DNA from: Cyclobacterium sp. SYSU L10401
Lineage (GTDB): Bacteria > Bacteroidota > Bacteroidia > Cytophagales > Cyclobacteriaceae
Direction of reading: 5' to 3'
Length of the DNA stretch: 64,000 bases
NCBI RefSeq assembly: GCF_010993705.1
Contig: NZ_WOFO01000001.1
Coordinates: 834,132 to 898,131 of the forward strand
Position numbers and translations under genes: made by a program
Notes under the pieces: model-generated
What the model was told of the DNA's origin: nothing
The model's database searches: none
Seen by the model: only the letters and a program-made list of their open reading frames with translations
Shown here: piece by piece, positions 17,496 through 27,233 of the stretch
Layout: each line of letters opens with the position of its first letter
Numbering within the stretch: position 1 is the stretch's first letter

Positions 17496-20400
17496 ATGTT
17501 AAGAGTATTTATTTTATTGATTTTCTATGGTGTTAGCTCATCTGTTTTTGGCCAGGCAAGCCAATGGGTGAAATATGACCAGGATTATTTTAAAATCCCA
17601 ACGGCGACAGATGGTGTTTTCCGATTGAGCTATACCACTTTTTCAGCATCTGGCTTGCCATTGGAATCTTTGGATCCCAGAGAAATACAGGTTTTTCACC
17701 GGGGCGAAGAGGTAGCAGTTTACATCCACGGGGAGGAGGATGGCGTTTTTGACCAGGGAGATTACCTGGAATTTATTGGCAAAAGGAATGACGGCACTTT
17801 GGATTCCGCCCTATATGGCAGCCCGGATTTACTACCCAACCCCTTCTACAATACCCATAATGATACCACTGCCTTTTTCTTAACCATTTCCCCCGGTCAA
17901 AGAGGTAAGCGGATGGACACCGCATCCTTACCAGGCGGAGCGGAAGAAATTTCCGGATACCAAAAATCCGCTTTGGAACATTTTGCAGAACAGTATTCCC
18001 TGGGTAAAATTTATTTTCCCGGGGTGAGATTATCCAGCTACGATGAGGGACAAGGCTGGACATCCTCCATTGTCACCAAGGGATCCAGTCGGTCAGTGAA
18101 TTTTTCAAATCTTGGAGAAGTCATAGGGGATAAGTTACCGACACTTGAAATCGGACTTGTGGGTCGGTCAGAAACCCCTCACCTGACCTCTGTTAGGGTC
18201 GGGCCTTCCGCAGGCGCACTCCGGGAGCTGGGACAATATGCATTTGACGACTTTCAAAACAGGGTTTTTCTGGAAAACCTTCGCCCGACTGATTTTTCAA
18301 CTGAAGGCCAACTTTTTGTAAGCATCACCTCTCTCGGTGTAAATAATGCCGTGGATAATATTTCGATCAATTATTGCAGGGTGGTTTACCGATCGAGAGG
18401 TTTATCAGGTGATTTTGAGAAAGAGGTCTTAGCATTTGAGGAGGCGGATAAAATGCTAACCATACCAGGGGTAAGCAGGGATTATGTCGCCTACGATATC
18501 AAAGATGCCAATAATCCGGTTAAATATGGTTTAAATCTGATGGAGGATGAGCTTCAGATTCCCACCGGGAGTCAGGGAAGAGCGGGGACTGTATTGTTAC
18601 AAAATCTCAATCAGGTGAAAGAAATCAATGTATTGCAACGGGTAAGGTTCAGAAATCTCTTGGCGCAAAATGCCAATTTTCTGATCATTTCACATGAGAG
18701 ATTAAGGCGACCGGCCAGTAATTATGGAGACCCGGTGGGTGCATATGCCGCCTACAGGGCTACCCCGGCAGGAGGGGGATTTGACACTTTGACAGTGAAT
18801 GTACAGCAGTTATACGATCAATTTTCTTTTGGAGAAAAGTCCCCACTGGGCATCCGGAATTTTTTAAAGGAATACAATGATCGATTCAGGCCGGAATACC
18901 TGCTGTTGGTTGGAAGGGCATATGGAATGATCAATACGAGAAGGCAGGCAGGGGTAACGTATTTTTACAGAAATAATCCTTCCTTATTTGATTTTCAGGA
19001 ACTGGTACCGGCATATGGTTATCCCTATTCTGACAACCGATTTGTGGTGGGATTGGATCCCGAGGATCCATTGGGACAAAACATAAGTATTGGCCGGATC
19101 CCTGCCAGGACCCCGGATGATGTGGGTGCCTATTTGGATAAGATTAAGGAAAAAGATGCCATGGGAGTTTCTGAACCCTGGCAAAAAAATATTGTCCATT
19201 TGAGTGGAGGCAGATCGGCTTTTGAATTGGAACGGTTTTTTAATTTTCTAAATGGATTCAAAGCGGTAGCCGAAGATGTTTATCTGGGTGGAAATGTGCA
19301 AACGATAAGGAAGAGGTCAAATGAATCTACAGAATTGATCAATATTTCAGATGAAATCAATGATGGGGTGGGTTTGGTGACATTCTTTGGCCATGCCGCT
19401 CCCTCGACCACGGATATTGATATTGGATTTGCGAGTGTCAATGAAATGGGTTATCGCAATGAAGGAAAATACCCGGTATTACTTTTAAACGGCTGCGATG
19501 CAGGGAATGCCTATGGGGATGCCTATACTTTTGGTGAAGACTGGATAGTCACACCAGAAAGGGGGGCATCCAACTTTCTGGCTCATGCTGATATTGGAAT
19601 AGATGTCTACCTCAGGAGGTATAGCGAATCCTTTTATGCCAAGGCTTTTGCAGATTCATCCTTGATTTACCAAAGCCTGGGTAAGGTAAAGGTGGAGGCC
19701 GAGCGACAGCTTTATTCCAGGTACGGAGGCTCGGAAGTAAACCAATCCCATGCCAATCAAATCATACTTTTGGGTGATCCTGCATCCCGCATGTTTCCAG
19801 CCAATAGGGCAGATTATGCCATTTTGCAGGAAGATGTGGTCCTGCAGGGAATAGGGGGGCAACCTTTAAACTCCCTGGCTGATTCGCTCGAGTTGTCGCT
19901 GCTGATCAGGAATTTGGGACGGGTGGATTTGGATTCTGTAAGTTTGGATATTGAGAGGCAATTGCCTGATGGAAGCGTCCTCAGCATTGAATCAGGAATG
20001 ATTACCCCGGTTTTCAGACAGGACACTTTGGTGATTTCCATCCCCAATACGGGAATCAGTTCGTTTGGCGACAATATTTTCACCATAAACATCAATGATG
20101 ACCGGGAGATTGATGAAATGACCTTTTCAAACAATTCCGTTTCCGCTTCCTTTTTTGTTCCCTTAAGCGGCACTTTGAACCTCTTTCCATTGGAGTTTGG
20201 TATCGTTAACGAAACGGAGGTATCCTTGATAGCGCAGATCCCAGGCTTTCTTCAGGAGGCCAGAAACCTGGTCATCCAATTGGATACAACGGCTGATTTT
20301 TCCAGCTCCAGGAGGAGAGAAGTAAGGATAACCACTGAGAATCTGGCCAGGTGGGAGGTAGCGCTTTTTGATAATATTCCAGCAAGGGATTCGCTTACCT

Positions 20401-22523
20401 TTTACTGGCGGACAAGGTTTTTATCCCCCAGAGAAGGTGAGGACGCTTCCTGGAATACCAATAGTTTCTCCTATATCCATAATGGTCCTGAAGGATGGAC
20501 CCAAAGACAATTGCCTCAGTTTTCAGGAAACCAGCTGGATAATATACAGCTCAATTTGACCGATGGAGAATGGCAATTTCAGGAGACGGCCTTGAATATT
20601 GATATTTTCACTTTTGGAGCAGATACGGAAGGATATGATGTAGAGAATACCCAAATCATGTTGAATGGGGTGTCTTATATCCTGGATACATTTAATCGCT
20701 TTTGCCCCAATGGGTCCCTGGGTTTGATGGCTTTTGACCACAGGACCTTAGAGCCTTATTTGCCCGTTCCTCTGGTTACTATTGATGTTTTGGATTCTCG
20801 TTCTTGTGGTCGGGTGCCGCAGGTGATACAGAGTATTCGAAATGCGAGTATCACAGGTCCGAATGGGACCATGTTATTGGATTTTGTGGATGGTATGAAA
20901 ACGGATGATTATGTCGTAATTTTTTCTGTAGGGAATGTTACTTTTTCGGACTGGCCGGATAAGGCCTATTTAAAAATGAAGGAATTGGGAGCAAATGAGG
21001 CTACCCTGCGGAATCTTCAAACAGGAGATCCCTATATCCTATTTGGGAGGAAGGGAATGAAACCGGGTGAGGCAATAGAAGTAGTTCCCGATATCAATGG
21101 GGCGTCTCCAAGGGAGTCCCAGGTGATTTCTTTTGAAACTGATATCACGGGATATTTTCCTTCTGGTAAAATTCTTTCTCCAAGGATTGGGCCTGCCGCT
21201 GAATGGATTAGTTTTTTCAACGAAATCCAAAGTAAAAATCTTTTTGAAAGTGAAAGAAGTAGCATGGGCATAGTCGGGGTAACGCAAGATGGAGGAGAGG
21301 TGCCCTTACTCAGCGACCTGGATGATGAACGGGCGGATCTCTCCCGGTTTGATGCAGAAAGCTATCCCTACCTGAGATTAAGGTATGCCCTGGATGACAT
21401 GGAGACCAATGCCCTGCCTCAATTGGCAAAGTGGCAGGTGGACTATACGGGCGTGCCGGAAGGGGTTTTGGTTTTAAAAGATAAAAGAACATCATCCCAG
21501 CTATTGGAAGGAGAATCGGATGAGCTTGAATTTGAATTTGTAAATATATCCAAGTACGATTTTACAGATTCCATTACCATTGATTATACCTTTCAAAACA
21601 TTGATCAAAAAAGAATCGAGCAGGCAAGCAAAAAAATTCCGGCGGTAAAAGCCGGTGCGGTAGCATCCTTCACTTTGGGTTTCAATTCCGAGGGTAGGCC
21701 GGGGGATAATTCCCTCAATGTTTTTGCCAACCCCAGAATAATACCTGAGCAACTTTACCGAAATAATGTTCTTGACCTTCCCGGTTTTTTTAAAGTAAAA
21801 GGAGATGATCTCAATCCCATACTGGAGGTTAATTTTGATGGTAGGAATATCATGAATGGGGACATTGTTTCTCCCACTGTAGTCATCTCAGCCCTGGTAA
21901 AGGATGAAAATAAAATAGCCCTGAAAAAGGATACGCTGGGTATGGAACTGATGATCCGGAAGCCTTGTGAAGGCTGTGATTTTGAAAAAATAAGTTTCAG
22001 CAACCCGGAAGTGAAATGGTTTGAAGCTACCGAAAACTCGGATTTTAAAATTGAATATCAACCGGGGCCTTTGGAGGATGGCCTCTATACTTTGCGGATC
22101 AACGCCAGCGATGCTTCCGGTAATGAAGCGGGGTCCGATCCCTATGAAGTGAGTTTTGAGGTAATCAATGAGAGTCAGATCACCCACTTTTACCCTTACC
22201 CCAATCCGTTCAGCAACAATGTGCGCTTTGTATTTACGCTCACAGGCTCAGAGATACCCGATGAGATAAAGATTCAGATCATGACCATCAGCGGCAAGGT
22301 GGTCAAAGAGATATTTCAGGATGAATTGGGCCCGGTAACGATTGGGAATAACATTTCTGCCTATGCCTGGGATGGGAAAGATGAATTTGGAGATCAATTG
22401 GCCAATGGCGTTTACATTTACAGGGTCCTGGTCCGGAAAAATGGTCAATTTATGGAGCTGCGCAGCAGTGCAGGGGACAAGGCCTTCAAAAAAGGGTATG
22501 GTAAAATGTACCTGTTAAGGTAG
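17496..22523 (+). CDS. PorU2-like T9SS sortase, C25 (gingipain-fold) peptidase
   Basis: About 1675 aa from the ATG at 17496; an upstream ATG at 17466 overlaps porV2 by 23 bp, but the signal peptide starts at MLRVFILLIF. The order is N-terminal beta domains, a C25 cysteine-peptidase domain (about 460-770), a long beta-rich region, and a C-terminal Ig-like sorting domain beginning near FYPYPNPF and ending in ANGVYIYRV. The catalytic dyad is present: His633 in FGHA and Cys667 in LNGCDAG, 34 residues apart as in gingipains. It would cleave or transfer sorting domains of T9SS cargo at the cell surface. It is longer than classical PorU (usually about 1100-1300 aa) and its specific cargo is unknown. 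Confidence 0.87.
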   Translation: MLRVFILLIFYGVSSSVFGQASQWVKYDQDYFKIPTATDGVFRLSYTTFSASGLPLESLDPREIQVFHRGEEVAVYIHGEEDGVFDQGDYLEFIGKRNDGTLDSALYGSPDLLPNPFYNTHNDTTAFFLTISPGQRGKRMDTASLPGGAEEISGYQKSALEHFAEQYSLGKIYFPGVRLSSYDEGQGWTSSIVTKGSSRSVNFSNLGEVIGDKLPTLEIGLVGRSETPHLTSVRVGPSAGALRELGQYAFDDFQNRVFLENLRPTDFSTEGQLFVSITSLGVNNAVDNISINYCRVVYRSRGLSGDFEKEVLAFEEADKMLTIPGVSRDYVAYDIKDANNPVKYGLNLMEDELQIPTGSQGRAGTVLLQNLNQVKEINVLQRVRFRNLLAQNANFLIISHERLRRPASNYGDPVGAYAAYRATPAGGGFDTLTVNVQQLYDQFSFGEKSPLGIRNFLKEYNDRFRPEYLLLVGRAYGMINTRRQAGVTYFYRNNPSLFDFQELVPAYGYPYSDNRFVVGLDPEDPLGQNISIGRIPARTPDDVGAYLDKIKEKDAMGVSEPWQKNIVHLSGGRSAFELERFFNFLNGFKAVAEDVYLGGNVQTIRKRSNESTELINISDEINDGVGLVTFFGHAAPSTTDIDIGFASVNEMGYRNEGKYPVLLLNGCDAGNAYGDAYTFGEDWIVTPERGASNFLAHADIGIDVYLRRYSESFYAKAFADSSLIYQSLGKVKVEAERQLYSRYGGSEVNQSHANQIILLGDPASRMFPANRADYAILQEDVVLQGIGGQPLNSLADSLELSLLIRNLGRVDLDSVSLDIERQLPDGSVLSIESGMITPVFRQDTLVISIPNTGISSFGDNIFTININDDREIDEMTFSNNSVSASFFVPLSGTLNLFPLEFGIVNETEVSLIAQIPGFLQEARNLVIQLDTTADFSSSRRREVRITTENLARWEVALFDNIPARDSLTFYWRTRFLSPREGEDASWNTNSFSYIHNGPEGWTQRQLPQFSGNQLDNIQLNLTDGEWQFQETALNIDIFTFGADTEGYDVENTQIMLNGVSYILDTFNRFCPNGSLGLMAFDHRTLEPYLPVPLVTIDVLDSRSCGRVPQVIQSIRNASITGPNGTMLLDFVDGMKTDDYVVIFSVGNVTFSDWPDKAYLKMKELGANEATLRNLQTGDPYILFGRKGMKPGEAIEVVPDINGASPRESQVISFETDITGYFPSGKILSPRIGPAAEWISFFNEIQSKNLFESERSSMGIVGVTQDGGEVPLLSDLDDERADLSRFDAESYPYLRLRYALDDMETNALPQLAKWQVDYTGVPEGVLVLKDKRTSSQLLEGESDELEFEFVNISKYDFTDSITIDYTFQNIDQKRIEQASKKIPAVKAGAVASFTLGFNSEGRPGDNSLNVFANPRIIPEQLYRNNVLDLPGFFKVKGDDLNPILEVNFDGRNIMNGDIVSPTVVISALVKDENKIALKKDTLGMELMIRKPCEGCDFEKISFSNPEVKWFEATENSDFKIEYQPGPLEDGLYTLRINASDASGNEAGSDPYEVSFEVINESQITHFYPYPNPFSNNVRFVFTLTGSEIPDEIKIQIMTISGKVVKEIFQDELGPVTIGNNISAYAWDGKDEFGDQLANGVYIYRVLVRKNGQFMELRSSAGDKAFKKGYGKMYLLR

Positions 22524-24017
22524 TTCGCTTACGGACAAAATCAAGACCTTGTCATCTCCTGAAGTGTCTACATTGCTTTTTTCAGCTACCTGCTCCCAAA
22601 ATTCATCTGCTTGAAACAACACGATAATGGATCTTCCGCTAAGCAAGGATGCCAATGCCTGGTCTCTTTCCATCAGCCTTTCCGATTCACTCAGGGGTTT
22701 GTTTTTCCCTTCAATGAATAGGGCTTTTGGCTTAATTGGTGACACCTGCAAATCTACAAAGGAAAGCATTAGCTTTTCAGGGGCATCGGTCCGTATTTCC
22801 TGATGGTGTCCCTCTAATACAGCCTCAATATTCTTTTTGACATCACTTTGGTGAAAATGCTTTGCCAGGGTCAGGGAGGCTACATCCTCCCTTTGCCAAA
22901 GCAGGCCATGTCCGACAAGGGTATGTCCACCGATACATATGGCCAGTAGGACCATTACTTTTTTCTGATTTAAACGAATAAGTGAAGTCCAGGTAGCCCA
23001 GGAAATTACCAAAAGGTAGGGGAAGAGGGTCCGGTAATTCACTTCCTGGTATCCCGACAACTGTTGAAAGGCAAGAAAGCACAGGGTGTAAATAACTCCG
23101 AAAAGTATCAAAGGATAGGTTTTGTTTTCCCTTTTGTTTTTATTCAGAAACAGATAAGCCAGAAGGAAAAATGCCCAGACCAGGGCCAGGATAAAGGCCA
23201 GGGGCTTTGGGATCCGCTGGCTTAGGAAATCTGATATGACAAGGCCTAAGGTTACCTGCATCCAGCTGGCCATATTTTCATAGAAAAGGGCCAAATGATT
23301 TAAGATACCTGGATTAGCATTTGCGTGCTCGGTAAGATGGAATTGTAGGATGTTTTCCGGTACCACCCACTGGAATACAGCCCAGGAAGCAATTATACAG
23401 CCCAGGACAATTAACCAGCGCCAATTAGGGTCTATAAGGATCCAGACCAGTAACAGAGGGATTAAAAAAAGGGTGTTTAATTTTACCCATACCATGAGGG
23501 CAGACAACACACCCAAGGCAGGGAAGTAATGGTTGTCATCCTTGTCCGACCAGATAAATACATATAGCCAAGCCAAAACCAGGAGGTAGAATATGCTATC
23601 TGCATGGGCACTTCCCAGTACCCTGAATGACCACCAGGACAACAGACTAATACCAAATAACGAAAAAATTATTCCGGCATTTTTGTCGGCATGAGCGGCT
23701 ATTTTGTATAGGAAATAGAAAGCAAGAATACCTGTGATGAGGTTTAAAACCAGAATCCGATCAAATAAAGGAATCAAAGATAATGGTAAATTGGAGAGTA
23801 AAAATGGATAAAATGGAGAGAGGGAGGAAAGGGCATCAGGTAAACCAATAGTGATCTGAAAATATCCGATGGTGTCCGGCGAAAGGTGTGAGCCGAATTT
23901 CCAGAAGCTGATCAGGGTGAGGATGAACAGTAGGGAAAATGTTCCTGCAACAATTAGAAAGGAACTGTCATTTTTGAAAAAATTCACCAATTGAGGCGCT
24001 ATATTCTTTTTCTCCAT
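22515..24017 (-). CDS. Polytopic membrane protein, GT39/ArnT-like
   Basis: 500 aa with about 10-12 transmembrane segments in the first 360 residues and a soluble C-terminal domain. The first periplasmic loop contains SPDTIGYF and SPFYPFLL, resembling the loop of GT-C glycosyltransferases that use polyprenyl-phosphate sugars. There is no clear DE/DD motif, so the GT39-type assignment is tentative. It overlaps the 3' end of porU2 by 9 bp in convergent orientation. It might glycosylate exported proteins or lipids, but that is inference. Confidence 0.6.
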   Translation of the reverse strand: MEKKNIAPQLVNFFKNDSSFLIVAGTFSLLFILTLISFWKFGSHLSPDTIGYFQITIGLPDALSSLSPFYPFLLSNLPLSLIPLFDRILVLNLITGILAFYFLYKIAAHADKNAGIIFSLFGISLLSWWSFRVLGSAHADSIFYLLVLAWLYVFIWSDKDDNHYFPALGVLSALMVWVKLNTLFLIPLLLVWILIDPNWRWLIVLGCIIASWAVFQWVVPENILQFHLTEHANANPGILNHLALFYENMASWMQVTLGLVISDFLSQRIPKPLAFILALVWAFFLLAYLFLNKNKRENKTYPLILFGVIYTLCFLAFQQLSGYQEVNYRTLFPYLLVISWATWTSLIRLNQKKVMVLLAICIGGHTLVGHGLLWQREDVASLTLAKHFHQSDVKKNIEAVLEGHHQEIRTDAPEKLMLSFVDLQVSPIKPKALFIEGKNKPLSESERLMERDQALASLLSGRSIIVLFQADEFWEQVAEKSNVDTSGDDKVLILSVSELP

Positions 24018-24228
24018 GAGATGAAATGGTTTGGCCGCTTTGACTTGTAAAGCTAATTAAATTCTTTTAATAAATTTGTGATTTATAATATTTAATTATA
24101 ATTATTAGAAGTTTAATGCTTATATTTATGTTTTAAAACCAATAAAGATATTAATATTATAATACAATCGTCAGATTTATCTATAGGAAGTTCAAATCTT
24201 TGTATATGTTGGTTTGCCCGGATTGCAA

Positions 24229-25956
24229 ATGAAATGTAGCATGGTTGGTTGGATCAAGACCATATGGGCCTGTTTGAATGAAAACCTATTCATTAGAAGT
24301 GGTTTGTGGTATTTTATTGCCTTTGCCTTTTTGAATCCAACAGATCTGCAATCACAGACTTATGGGGGGGCTTCAAGGGTCTTTACCGATCATGATGGAT
24401 ATTGGACTTCCGGTGTTGGGGATATTAGTCCGATCCTTCCCAATGATTCCCACCATTTACTGGGGTTTACCTGGCAGGGAAGCGTATATTCTACTGGCAT
24501 TGATGATGGGAGGTTGAGTCTTGAGGGAGTTGGTTTTTCTCCGCAAGTTTACCAGGCTTTTCCTGTCAGGAACATTACAGAGAAGCCCTCCGGTACCTAT
24601 ATTGGCCTGGGGCAGCTCTATGATGGTGTAGACAATGGCATATCAAACCCTCCACCTTTCCCGGTACCACCCAACCTATCCACATTTTTGACAGATGGGC
24701 TTCAGGGACTCGATTATGGCACCGGAGTAGCGAATATTGCCTCAGGCAATGTTATTTTTGATTTTTCCGGCATCATTGATCCCGACCAAATAGGAGATGG
24801 TATTCCTGATATATTGGTTACCCAATTTGCCGATCCAAGTAGCACCCTTGATGAGATCTTTCTTACTGATGGGGATGGAAACCTGGTGGGAAATTCTTTG
24901 AGTATTGACCATACAGCAATCAATATCCTTGGGCAATGGTCTGCTGATTTTTACGAATTGAACGGTACTGGTGCAGCCTTTGTGAAAAGCCCCAGAGACT
25001 TGCGCTTGTGGGTGGCAGAACTGGAAGCCTTCGGAATCAATATGGGCAATTATGAGCAGGTTAGAAGCTTGCGGTATAGGCTCAATGGGACCAGTGATAT
25101 TGCATTTGCCGCCTATAAAGTGGGGGTGTTTGATATTGTAGCCGCCAATAATGATGAAGGAACAACCAATCAGGAGGAGCCCATAGTTTTGGATGTATTG
25201 GATAATGACCTGCCTGGTGAAATATTGGACCCTTCCTATCTCAGTATATTGGATGGGCCGGATAATGGTTCTTTGACTATCAATACTTTGACGGGGGAAA
25301 TAGAGTATGTTCCAGATCCTGAGTTTTTCGGTATAGACCAATTTACTTATCAAATATGCGGAGAGGGGGGCTTGCAATGTGATGAAGCCCTCGTTACCAT
25401 TGAGGTAAACCAGGTGGCGCTGCCCGTAAAATGGCTGAAGTTTACTGCTTCTACTTTGGCAAATCAGGGTATCTCTCTTGATTGGACGACAGGCTTTGAA
25501 AAAAACACTGCATTTTTTGAAGTAGAAACTTCTGTAAATGGGAGTGAATGGCAGATTGTTGATCGTATTGATGCAGAGGGGTTTTCAAACAGTACAATAG
25601 ATTATTCCCATTTTATTCCCATGAAGGGAGAAGGCAGGTTATTTGTGAGGTTGCGGCAGGTTGATCAGGATCTCAGTGTGGCTTTTTCCGAGGTGGTAGC
25701 GGTGGACTTTCCGGAGGAAGGACAGGTAGACGTCAGACTTTACCCAAATCCGGCGGAAGCAGAACTCATAATTGAAGGCCCTTTTGGTGAAGGGGAGGCC
25801 TTAAAGATTTTCGATATGGCGGGTAGTGAGAAAACGCATTTAATCCATAGTTTGGAAAGGAATGGATTTTCAATCCGGCTGGATGTGCAAAGGTTAAATA
25901 ATGGAATATATGTACTGATATGGGGTAAAGAAAGCCTTAAATTTAAAAAGAATTGA
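24229..25956 (+). CDS. T9SS cargo protein with cadherin-like Ig domain
   Basis: 575 aa from the ATG at 24229. A hydrophobic signal region (about 20-45) is preceded by a longish charged N-terminus; the ATG at 24241 is an alternative. The N-terminal half (about 50-300) is an unrecognised beta-rich module. An Ig-like/VCBS-type domain follows (about 303-394, with LDVLDNDLPGE and FTYQICGE). Next is the standard pre-sorting module (about 395-495, starting LPVKWLKFTA), then a type A sorting domain (about 503-575) with LYPNPAEAE and LNNGIYVL. It is probably anchored on or released from the surface. It lies in the T9SS region but not in an operon. Confidence 0.82.
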   Translation: MKCSMVGWIKTIWACLNENLFIRSGLWYFIAFAFLNPTDLQSQTYGGASRVFTDHDGYWTSGVGDISPILPNDSHHLLGFTWQGSVYSTGIDDGRLSLEGVGFSPQVYQAFPVRNITEKPSGTYIGLGQLYDGVDNGISNPPPFPVPPNLSTFLTDGLQGLDYGTGVANIASGNVIFDFSGIIDPDQIGDGIPDILVTQFADPSSTLDEIFLTDGDGNLVGNSLSIDHTAINILGQWSADFYELNGTGAAFVKSPRDLRLWVAELEAFGINMGNYEQVRSLRYRLNGTSDIAFAAYKVGVFDIVAANNDEGTTNQEEPIVLDVLDNDLPGEILDPSYLSILDGPDNGSLTINTLTGEIEYVPDPEFFGIDQFTYQICGEGGLQCDEALVTIEVNQVALPVKWLKFTASTLANQGISLDWTTGFEKNTAFFEVETSVNGSEWQIVDRIDAEGFSNSTIDYSHFIPMKGEGRLFVRLRQVDQDLSVAFSEVVAVDFPEEGQVDVRLYPNPAEAELIIEGPFGEGEALKIFDMAGSEKTHLIHSLERNGFSIRLDVQRLNNGIYVLIWGKESLKFKKN

Positions 25957-26173
25957 TGGGCAGATTCCTTCAATTTCTAAAGTTCTGGGATTATTTCGTA
26001 CTTTTAACCGTGATGGGGTTTTTGCATTTGCCCCATGCGGCTATATTTTCAAGCTCTGAAAACTACGAAAAATTGCTTTTGATAAAATCATGAAATCGAC
26101 ACGATTAAAATCACCATTAAACCCACAGGGCAATGATTATTTAAATCGTCCAAGATGCTCCCGATTTAGTGTT

Positions 26174-26204
26174 GGGACAGGCTATCCCGATCTTCGGTGC
26201 GGGA
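26174..26204. repeat. REP-like palindromic fragment
   Basis: Short GC-rich patch with several alternative pairings: GGGA (26174-26177) with TCCC (26185-26188), TCCCG (26185-26189) with CGGGA (26200-26204), and CCGA-TCT-TCGG inside. It stands out from the AT-rich surroundings upstream of the isomerase-like gene. It may be a fragment of a dispersed intergenic repeat. No second copy occurs in this window. Confidence 0.3.
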
Positions 26205-26238
26205 CAAGTAGTGACCATTAAGAAACCATTATAAACAC

Positions 26239-27162
26239 ATGAAGACCGACAGAAGAAAGTTATTGAAATCCATAGGTTTAGGATCCGTGGTAGCCTTTAG
26301 TCCCGCAACGTCTTTTGCAAGGACCAAAAAGAAAACCAACTTCAGTTATTGTTTGAATACCAGTACCATCAGGGGGCAAAAAACTGGATTGAAAAGGTAC
26401 ATAGAGATCGCTGCTGAAGCAGGTTACGATGGAATTGAGGTATGGATTGAAGATGTTAAACAATTTATTGCAGGGGGAAATAAGGCGGATGATCTGAATG
26501 GAATGATTCAGCAGCATGGCCTAAGGGTTGAAAATGCCATAGGCTTTGCCCCCTGGATGGTAGCCGATGAGGAAAAGAGCAGGGCTGGATTTCAGCAGAT
26601 GGAAGAAGAAATGGAGCTATTGGCAGCCATTGGCTGCAAAAGGGTCGCCGCTCCTGGTATAGGTGCTGAGGCGCCGGTAGATCTTATGTTAGCAGGAAAA
26701 AGATACAAGGCTTTATTGGAACTTGGAAAGAGAACCGGGGTAATGCCTCAACTTGAGTTCTGGGGGGCATTTGCCCCTTTTCATCATTTGGGGCAGGTAT
26801 TGATGGTGGCAGCCGTGGCCAATGATCCGGATACACGGATACTTCCGGATGTTTACCATTTGTATAGGGGCGGTTCTGGATTTGAAGGGTTGAAATTGAT
26901 TAACGGTAATGCCATCGAGATTTTTCACATGAATGACTACCCTGGAGATATTCCGAGGGAAAAGCAGCAGGATAAGGATAGGGTATACCCTGGAGATGGC
27001 ATAGCGCCATTGAAGCAGATCATAACTGATCTTAAGGAGATGGGGGGTGATAAAGTGCTTTCACTGGAACTATTTAATCCTGGTTATTGGGAAAAGGACC
27101 CTCTTGAAGTAGCAAAAACAGGATTGAAGAAAATGAAGCAAGCTGTGAGTTCTGCTTCCTGA
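26239..27162 (+). CDS. Exported TIM-barrel sugar isomerase/epimerase-like protein
   Basis: 307 aa. The N-terminus carries a twin-arginine signal (DRRKLLKSIG, then a hydrophobic stretch to SFA, about residue 28). The mature part is an AP-endonuclease-2-type TIM barrel. Candidate metal-binding residues are the Glu of GIEVW, the Glu of PQLEFW, LPDVYH, FHMNDYPG and a late LELFNPGYW. This resembles hydroxypyruvate isomerase and sugar phosphate isomerase/epimerase families, many Tat-exported members of which occur in Bacteroidota. The true substrate is not known. It is single-gene, with a strong terminator downstream. Confidence 0.85.
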   Translation: MKTDRRKLLKSIGLGSVVAFSPATSFARTKKKTNFSYCLNTSTIRGQKTGLKRYIEIAAEAGYDGIEVWIEDVKQFIAGGNKADDLNGMIQQHGLRVENAIGFAPWMVADEEKSRAGFQQMEEEMELLAAIGCKRVAAPGIGAEAPVDLMLAGKRYKALLELGKRTGVMPQLEFWGAFAPFHHLGQVLMVAAVANDPDTRILPDVYHLYRGGSGFEGLKLINGNAIEIFHMNDYPGDIPREKQQDKDRVYPGDGIAPLKQIITDLKEMGGDKVLSLELFNPGYWEKDPLEVAKTGLKKMKQAVSSAS

Positions 27163-27193
27163 TTATTAGTAACCCATCAGGATATAAAAAAAA

Positions 27194-27216
27194 ACGCCAG
27201 GCGACAGCACTGGCGT
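27194..27216. terminator. Bidirectional hairpin terminator
   Basis: Stem ACGCCAG/CTGGCGT (27194-27200 with 27210-27216), 9-nt loop, flanked by an A-run on the left and a T-run on the right. It serves the convergent isomerase-like and DUF6600 genes. Confidence 0.88.
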
Positions 27217-27233
27217 TTTTTTATCCTGGCTAT

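Noticed and set aside
25956-26093. 45-codon frame overlapping the stop of the T9SS cargo gene (TGATG overlap)
   Set aside because: The overlap looks suggestive, but the peptide (MGRFLQFLKFWDYFVLL...) has no recognisable family. Such overlaps arise easily; not enough support to call a gene.
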